A program made the position numbers and the translations under genes. A DNA stretch of 64,000 bases. Origin: Polytrichum commune. Its lineage: Eukaryota > Streptophyta > Polytrichopsida > Polytrichales > Polytrichaceae. The notes under the pieces are model-generated. The model made no database searches and was not told the origin of the DNA. It saw only the letters and a list, made by a program, of their open reading frames with translations. This document shows positions 56,960-64,000 of the stretch, piece after piece (position 1 is the first letter of the stretch; the number at the start of each line of letters is the position of its first letter). The stretch spans positions 72,431,554 through 72,495,553 of the forward strand of contig OX485803.1 in assembly GCA_950295325.1 (NCBI GenBank). Reading direction: 5' to 3'.

Positions 56960-58126
56960 TAGCAGAAAAGGTGTTGGCGGGTAATAATTTTTTTGTCAGC
57001 TTCTACATGGTTGGCATTTAACTTGGCAATTGGAAGCTACAGAACAGAGCAACCCTAAGCACACATAGGATTCAAATCACATTTGGAGGTTTCTATCGGA
57101 AAGTGAACATTAAGTTGCAATCAATCCTAGTTCTCAGGTTTTGTTTTAGATTACCCCATAATGATAGCAGTAGCTACTCTGATAAACTCTTACCAAATCC
57201 TGAAATAAGAGGCACTCTTCCCTCCCATTGAATTCCACAAGCTCGAGTAACATGTAGAGCGCAAGTCTTCTGAGTTTTTCATTTGGCATGCCTGAACTTG
57301 ACATGATCTTGTTCCAGTGGAAGTGGTTGGTGTTCCTTGCATCCCTATAGAATTGTTATACTAGAAATATATCAGGATATATGAGGAGTCAAATGACGAA
57401 AAAACATTGTTTAAGGCCTCCCTACAGCTAGTCATTGTGAGAAATTGATTCAGTGGCTTCTGGTTGATGAGGTCATTGGTGAGAGGTGCAATGGAATGGT
57501 GTCTGAATTGAGAGGAAGGAGGCATACCATAGAATGAGTTTTCTAGTGCCCCTAGTGCCCCTAGTGCCAAGGTGACCCCCCGTCCATGGCTAAACCACAC
57601 GTTACAATCCTTCTATCTTAAAAGGAGCGTGTAACATATTTGGGTCTTTCTCCTCAAACTAACACATGTTTTCTTGGTCCGATGCGTTGCAGGTTGCGTC
57701 CAACCCTAAACCTCCGTGGTCTAGTGTGTCCATCGAGTTGGAGCGTTTGTACGCCATGCCTAGAAATGCAAGACATTGCACTTCATCGTATTCGAATTCT
57801 TCGTCCTATAATTTGGGCGGTCGACGGAATCTAAAATGTGTTATGGAGGGCCCACGTCCCAACCTTGGCTATAGTCGCGGGGCGGAGATTTTCAGGAATG
57901 TTGAAGCAATACGAGCAAAAGAGTTGGCTGCAAAAGAAAAACATGCAGTCTCCAAGGCTAGATAGGCCATTGTAGGCGTAGGGGTTTGAGACACAAACAA
58001 GGTGATTTTGGGTCGCACTATCCAATGGATGTGTGGTGTAAGCATGGTATTCATTTTACATGCCATACATTGTATATTTTATTTGCAATGATATGAGTGT
58101 CATACGATTTCTCCTTCAATATGATT
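56960..58126 (+). other. Intergenic with a 99-codon unassigned ORF (57666-57965)
   Basis: The ORF starts at an ATG and encodes MFSWSDALQVASNPKPPWSS and, later, an alanine/lysine-rich helix (EAIRAKELAAKEKHAVSKAR). No homology is recognised. It may be a small gene or a relic. Nothing else is visible. Confidence 0.25.
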
Positions 58127-58308
58127 TAATGTTTGGATTGTCCTACCTAAATCATCTTGATATGAGTTCTTGATTGGGGGTCTTGATATAAACACCCGTT
58201 TCAAAGTATTTGCATCTTACAACATTCTCCAATATTTGTGACATTTTATCCATCTTCTTATGTTTGTAAATGTCTCAAAATGCCCAAAAAATCCTAAATT
58301 AATGAATA
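58127..58308. repeat. Dispersed ~185-bp repeat, copy 2
   Basis: Near-identical in order and sequence to 3469-3650. Confidence 0.65.
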
Positions 58309-58449
58309 TAATATTATTGTCAACAATCTCAAATATATTATTAGTCATAATATCCCAAAATCAGTCGTTGGCTGACAAACACATTGGGTAGAGCATTTGA
58401 AACCAACTTCACAAAAGAAATTATATAGGATGTTGGCTATTATTAGCAT

Positions 58450-59423
58450 TGTTGCAACCCTTGCTAGTCCCCTTAAAAATCTTGCCAATTGCCATTCCTA
58501 GCAAAGGTTACGAGTGCTAACCCTTCACATACCGTCATGCTAATGGTTAGCTCCTCCTACCCCGGACCTTATAGTTCATAGAAGGGGAACCAACCCTCCT
58601 ACTTTGCTTTCGGGACTCACCCCCTTAATCGGTAACCAATCCTTAGATGTGGACTTCCATCCATGGAAGTCCCATCTTATGTTGATCATCGCATTGCCGG
58701 AGCAACACTACAACAACCCGAAGCATACTAGGCAACTATGGCCTCACAATGGGCCAAAGCCCATGGAGGCCGTGCCGTTCAGCCTCGGGTGGGTGAGGCC
58801 ACACCACCTCACCCATATAAGCCTCTAGGACTCTACGCGGGGCCCCTATCCCACCGTCAAGAAACCTCTTGTCTCTCCACCAAGAGTTGGAGCCAAGTAG
58901 ACATTTTCCCTTAGCCGCTGGGCCTAGAAGCCCCCAGCAGCTTCAGACCATCATAACTTCCTTGTATGATATCTGATGCTAGCAACAAATCACTCCATCC
59001 TCATCTATGCTTCACGTAGATGCCGATGGACTCCTCACTTGCCCCATTCGGGCAAGTCTTGGGGAAGTTATGCCTGTTTGAACCTTGGCAGTCCCGGGAA
59101 TCACTCCCAGTCACTGCTGTACCAGGGCGCTGTCCCGGGACAACGCCCCACTCAAATGGCCATAACTCCTAGCTCACACCTCCGATTGAGGTGATCTTGA
59201 GCATTCTAGAATCACCACAACATTAACTACACATAGCTCATGGCCTTACCCTTGTGCCTCCTAGTCTCCGTGGGTGGGAGGCGTTCCCAACGCCCGGGGC
59301 CCTCACCCACACTAGGATCACTTGGGCCCTCTCACCAACGGCGCCACAAGTCCCGGGGGTCACTCCGGGGTCCCCCTTGTGCCCATGGTGTTTCAGGCAC
59401 TCCTCATGGAGAGGTGCGCGACA
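58450..59423 (-). mobile_element. Solo LTR of chromovirus X
   Basis: A 974-bp LTR with TG/CA ends, flanked by the direct repeat AGCAT (58445-58449 and 59424-59428), with no internal sequence on either side. This is a clean solo LTR produced by LTR-LTR recombination. It proves the LTR borders and shows that X elements integrated here with 5-bp duplications. Confidence 0.92.
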
Positions 59424-59593
59424 AGCATGGTCAATAAAAATATAGACACAATGACCTACAAAGCATCCTGTAATAAATGCATATTTATTCAACCCTACAA
59501 TTTAGTCCCAAATATAAGAATAAAATAGAGTTCACATTTGTTATGAAATATTTTACATGGATATTTATTCAACCCCGAACAATATAGTGTTCA

Positions 59594-60001
59594 TGCCGCA
59601 ACCATTGCTAGCTCCCATTAACCATCTTAATCATTTTCATTTTTAGCAAGTGTCATGAGCGCTAATTCTTACGCATTCCACCATGCTAATGATTAGCTCC
59701 TCATACCCGGGACCTTACAGTTCATAGAAGGGGAATCAATCCTCCTACTTTGCTTTCAGGATTCACCCCTTAATCGGTAACCAATTATTAGATGTGAACT
59801 TCCATCATGGAAGTCTAATCTTATGGTGATCATAATGTTGCCGGAGCAACACTATAACAACCCAAACCATACTAGACAACTATGCCCTCACATTGGGCCA
59901 ATGCCCATGGAGGCTGTGCCATTCGGCCTTGGGTGGGTGAGGCCACACCACCTCACCCATATAAGCTTCTAAGACTTTTGGCAGGGCCCCTACCCCACCG
60001 T
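59594..60001 (-). repeat. Truncated X LTR
   Basis: Homologous to the first about 410 bases (plus-strand order) of the X LTR, more diverged than the solo copy. It is cut at 'CCCCACCG' where LTR end D begins. Confidence 0.8.
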
Positions 60002-60002
60002 C

Positions 60003-60099
60003 TGTGAGCCCTAAACCTCCACCCTTATGCGTCGTAGTCCGGGTGAAGGCCTATGGCTTACACATGCTCAACTGACGGCACTTGATCCCCGGGGCGGCA
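60003..60099 (-). repeat. LTR end fragment D (element 2 superfamily)
   Basis: TGTGAGCCCTAAACCTCC followed by the inverse of the conserved terminal box (GCGTCGTAGTCCGGGTG). It is a 3'-terminal LTR stub about 97 bases long, cut by the transposon end at 60100. Confidence 0.6.
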
Positions 60100-63000
60100 A
60101 CTCCCAAATTATACGCAGGGGGCATCGTACTTAAAACGGCTTAGAGGACGGCTTTTGTAAAAATTATATCAAATTATATCAAATTAAAATGATCAAAAAG
60201 TTGGATGAAAACCAAATTAAATAAAATAATATGGAAAAAAAGTTGGATAAAGACCAAATTAAATAAAATGAGATGAAAAAAAAAGTTGGGTTGCATATTT
60301 ATTAAAAAAAACTCCAACGTATATAAACAATTGAAACATCTAGTTTTTTAACCTTGTAGAGCGTCTAAGAGGGGTGTTCAATGTAGATGTTGGATTAATA
60401 TTCACAAATACTAGAGGGTCCTTTTGAGGTCTCCCTCTTTTGCAAGGAGTTGTGGCAATTACAGGTGTAACATATTCCTTCTCCCTATCTCTACCTCCAC
60501 TACATAAGGCTCTACACTTCATCTCACAATCCCTGTGTTTGTTTAAGGCATCACGATCCTCTGGAGCCAATGTGTAGACATCCTTATCTACATTAATGAC
60601 TATTGAAACAATGCATACAATACTCTCCAAGCCAATGAAATCGCATTCGGCTCCTTCATAGCCTCCATACGTGTACTCCAAACCTTCAATGTGTTTGTAG
60701 TATTTTGGCAATATACTAATGTTCTCATTAGAAAGAGAAACACTTCGGGCATAATCCACATGGGCTCCTTTTTCTCCAACAGTCTTGATTATTTTCTGCA
60801 CCCTTCCAATGTGTCATACCAACTTTCCCTTACCTTCATCAAACAAGAGTCCTACATCATCAAATAATCCCACATACACTTGATCATCATCATGCACATA
60901 AATATTTGGATCTATATTCTTATATTTCACACACCTCAACCTATCCACTGGCAATTTCTCCAAGGAGTGTATGTTTAATTCTGAAATTAACCTCATCTTA
61001 TATATTTGACCTTTACTTGGTACTTCAACTGTAGAGGAGTGTTTGAAGATATTCTTTGAACCCATCTTTGAACTTGTATCATTTACATCATTATCTTGTT
61101 CAACATGTAACAATGTTGATTGCAAAACTATTGTGGCTTCTCTTAGAGGTCCATCATCAACAATATCATTGATGGTTCTCTTCATATTATTTTCATGTGT
61201 ACTATGAACTAATGATTCATGACTAAAAGAGGGGGGACAAGGGTTAGTCCATTTCCCTGATATTTGCAACACTTCCTTCATAGAAGTTCTTTCAGCCCTG
61301 TTTTGAGCCATGATAACACCCTCACGCCATGCCTTCTTAAGAATTTCATCAGTTACTGAAGCATAGTCATACATATTAGCACTTGTCACTTCGGCATTTG
61401 ATGACCACCATATATTTTTTCTCCTTCGAGATTGATTAAATTTTATTTCATTATCAGAGTATTTAATCTGCTGAATTCTACCAATGTGAGAACATCTTTC
61501 TATAGCTTCTCCAACAGAAAATATATGTTTGTTCTTCATTTGTTGTCCAAGAAGTGAAAAAAAATCCTCACAACAATCCGAACCAATGTTACTTAACGGA
61601 CATGGCAAATGTGGGTAGTAATTTCTCATCATTCTAACATGATTAACGGCAGCATGACTAGTTATATGACAATCAGTACGAGTCTCTCTACTCATTCAAT
61701 TATTTCCAATTGTATGACCATGTTTTTTATGCAAGATATATTATGTCCCATAATAAAGCATGTGTGTAAGAAATAATGCTAACATTACCCTCTCATACAA
61801 TGTTTCACGTCCATAGAAAATTTCTAAAAATGCCCATATCACTTCTAAGTGAATGATTGTACCCAACACACATTTTTTTTTATGAATACACCATTTACAA
61901 CTACTCCAGCATGTAGTTTCTCCAAACATACTCTTACTCGAGGAAATGAAATACGTTGTACAGCAGGGTAGTTCTGTTTATCCTTAACATTTATATCTGC
62001 ATCCAATAAACCATGTTCTTCTCTAGTAAAAAATTCAGTAACCAATCGTAAATGATTTTTATGAGCCAAAAAATGTCCCCAAAATATTGTCCTTCGTGAA
62101 CTCAATAAAGGATTTCGAAGTTTCATACCCACGTATATCGGGTCTTGTACCATGATCAATGGATGTCCATCAACAATCTCTGATTTCATCAAAAAACCAT
62201 CTTCATTAAGTCCAAATGTGCCTTTGTAAATGCTCTTTAACATAAGTTTTCTCCTCCTTGCATCACCATCACTTGCATGCCCCCTAAGAGGACCAATGGG
62301 TATCTCTAAATGTTTCTTGTGTAAATCTGCGATACGTGTCTATTGTGATTTAACTTGGACAGCATCAAATTTATTGCATGTGGTAAGTATTTCATAGATC
62401 AATCTAGGCATTTCTTTCACCAGTGGATTTGCTACTAGTACTCGACACATGTTGCCAACCTCCATATTAGAAAAAAACATTTGTAATTGATTCAAAACTA
62501 GCAGCTGATGGTTTAGGATCAAATGAACATTTATGAGAAGTTTCAAGAGAAGCTTTAATTCCACAAAATCCATCTATGAAATTATTACGCCTATTCAGAG
62601 TTGCTAGTGCAACACACGTGGTTTCATCTTCAGAACATTTAAAAGGAATTGGTCATGATATACCAAGTTTAGCTTTGCACTTCGTTAGTATTGTTGATAA
62701 ATGAATGAATGTTTCTTCATTCAATCCAATTTTATACAAGAACCCCTCACTTTTATATATTCTTTGGTTGGTATAACTGGTTCTAATAAATTAGAAAAAA
62801 GAAAATTATGTGTGGAAGTCCCACCAAAATTATGGACTACCTCAAATAATTCCAAAATACTTGGGTTGTACCTCTTTCCGCAACCATCTCCCCCATTCTT
62901 ATAAACTGATAACAAATTAGAAACTGTCTCAAATAAAAGATTATACAAGATAGACCATTTTTTGAAAGCTCCACAATCCGCTGCCTTTCTAAATAACTCA

Positions 63001-63268
63001 GCTATTTCAGGAAGTGAACCTTCAATCAATGTAGTCATTATTTTATGCTGAAAATATTTATGAGTGGTTGTTGCTCTAGTCAACGCCAAATTCATCATAA
63101 AAACTTGGCCACTACATATATTGGCTCTCCTCTTCCACTCTTTTGCTGTGGTAATCAACTCCTCCCATTGGAGATAATCGAGATGGATTCCCGATTGTTT
63201 GAATCGTTCTCCTCTAGGAACAACCATGTTCCTTGAACGCCAAACTCTTCTTTTGAAATCAGCTAGGT
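60100..63268 (-). mobile_element. Decayed transposase-bearing DNA transposon, 5' end missing
   Basis: The 3' terminus at 60100 (CAACTCCCAAATTATACGCAG) is the same terminal repeat as in the short transposon 44407-45578. The matching left terminus is not found before the LTR at 63269, so the 5' end is lost. It carries the long coding region below. Confidence 0.65.
60340..63227 (-). pseudogene. Transposase-like gene, unassigned family, frameshifted
   Basis: Pieces in order on the minus strand: 63227-62721 (GGTSTHNFLFSNLLEPVIPT), about 62700-62340 in shifting frames (SEDETTCVALATLNRRNNF), 62243-61845 (MVQDPIYVGMKLRNPLLSSR, then FWGHFLAHKNHLRLV), 61929-61741 (GRETLYERVMLALFLTHML), 61695-60814 (HITSHAAVNHVRMMRNYY, then GSDCCEDFFSLLGQ) and 60801-60340 (C-terminus with KRGRPQKDP and RRSTRLKN). 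The order 'QDP..HxxxKLRN' then 'S-x-x-CE-x-x-F' matches an uncharacterised protein family I recall from plant and animal genomes. The acidic residues could form a DDE-type site, which is inference. Frame changes and stops make this copy inactive unless heavily spliced. Confidence 0.6.
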
Positions 63269-63424
63269 ATCACCCAAAATCCCTCACCCTTGATTTCGTC
63301 CGAGCCCGAGTGTGAAATGTTGGACTGACACATAATAACTCCCTCCTCGGTAGTTCAATGTATAATTCCAATACACCGTTGGAATATGCATAAAACATAC
63401 AACTTGTTATGAGCTTATCCCATA

Positions 63425-63592
63425 TCATGTCATTTTATTATCTTTGATTTCGGGCAAGGTTACATCCTTAGCTTTCTCCAACGTCCACCCAGCCGTCTTT
63501 GCCACACACGCCTTTAAGGATTTACCTCGTTCGAATCTAGTCCTAGCCATTGATTCCTCACTGGTACATGACACCTCGCGTGTTGATTCCAT
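63425..63592 (-). CDS. LTR-encoded small ORF, 55 residues (divergent LTR F)
   Basis: ATG at 63592, stop TGA at 63425. The protein starts MESTREVSCTSEESMARTRF and contains RGKSLKACVAKTAGWTLEK, matching the 70-residue protein of the element 2 LTR over its C-terminal 45 residues without any frame change. The N-terminus is shorter and lacks most of the serine-rich part. A stretch just upstream (AAGTATTTCTTAATACTT on the minus strand) is also conserved. Function unknown. Confidence 0.5.
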   Translation of the reverse strand: MESTREVSCTSEESMARTRFERGKSLKACVAKTAGWTLEKAKDVTLPEIKDNKMT

Positions 63593-63749
63593 GAGCACAT
63601 AAGCTTAAGTATTAAGAAATACTTGTCTAACTTATTGTAGCCTCCTCTTCACAAGCCTTCACAACTTCCTCCCAAGTTCAACCTTTTAATGAAGTTACCA
63701 ACCAATTAGTTGAACCAAGTGGTCTAACTTAGTAGACTAAGCTCCGCTA

Positions 63750-64000
63750 CTAACTCAGCTTATATAAATTACTAACCCAACCTATATAAACCCAGCTGAT
63801 ATAACCCCAGCTTATATAAATCACTAACCCAGCCTATATAAACCCAGCTTATGGCCTAACCACTAACCCAGCCTATATAAATCCAGCTTATGGCCTAACC
63901 ACTAACCCAACCTATATAAACCCAGCTTATGGCCTAACCACTAACCCAGCCTATATAAACCCAGCTTATGGCTTAACCACTAACCCAACAAACTTAAACA
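63750..64000. repeat. Minisatellite in LTR F
   Basis: A 39-bp period built from AACCCAGCCTATATAAACCC and AGCTTATGGCCTAACCACT, with shorter variants at the left. It runs off the window edge. Each unit holds a TATATAA word. Confidence 0.85.

Larger units (their letters stand above)
63269..64000 (-). repeat. LTR F, divergent relative of element 2 LTR, runs off the edge
   Basis: Begins with the inverse of the conserved LTR end (TATCACCCAAAATCCCTCACCC) and continues with blocks shared with 10635-11110 (AACGTCCACCCAGCCG, 'ACACGCCTTTAAGGAT', AAGTATTAAGAAATACTT). It encodes a version of the small LTR ORF (63425-63592) and contains its own tandem repeats (63750-64000). Confidence 0.8.

Overview
The window looks like a repeat-rich stretch of a land-plant nuclear genome. 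The evidence is Ty3/Gypsy elements of plant type, a chromodomain-bearing chromovirus, a LINE tail and one nepenthesin-type aspartic protease gene. I cannot place the species. The very long LTRs and heavy nesting suggest a large-genome lineage (fern, lycophyte or gymnosperm would all fit), but that is inference. I see no rRNA, tRNA, organelle or bacterial sequence.

Layout. (1) 1-3780: the start of a minus-strand open frame running off the left edge, then about 3 kb of pyrimidine-rich non-coding DNA with two dispersed repeats. (2) 3780-24600: Gypsy element 1 on the minus strand (polyprotein, two accessory ORFs upstream of gag, tRNA-Asp-type primer site, 5' LTR). It is split by a complete, younger Gypsy element 2 (10635-22232, 2194-bp LTRs, 5-bp target duplication GACAC) that landed inside the first accessory ORF. 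(3) 25001-35836: two decayed copies of an RT-deleted chromovirus ('X') arranged head to head, forming a roughly 4-kb imperfect inverted repeat around one X LTR, with another X LTR at the right end. (4) 35837-40474: several plus-strand LTRs or LTR fragments related to the element 2 LTR, one of them (37292-39481) full length with a 47-bp minisatellite inside. (5) 40475-50640: mostly AT-rich intergenic DNA with a dispersed 215-bp repeat and a short DNA transposon with terminal inverted repeats (44407-45578).

(6) 50640-53690: the one convincing host gene, an intronless-looking secreted aspartic protease (51912-53330) with a poly(A) signal downstream. (7) 53690-58450: intergenic DNA with a tRNA-like SINE candidate and a LINE 3' fragment. 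(8) 58450-64000: a solo X LTR with target duplication AGCAT, a truncated X LTR, a short LTR end, a decayed transposase gene related to the small transposon in (5), and a divergent LTR at the right edge.

The most interesting items are a 55-70 residue ORF conserved inside two divergent LTR families, the unrelated minisatellites that occupy the same place in three related LTRs, the two accessory ORFs of element 1, the X inverted pair, and the unassigned transposase family.
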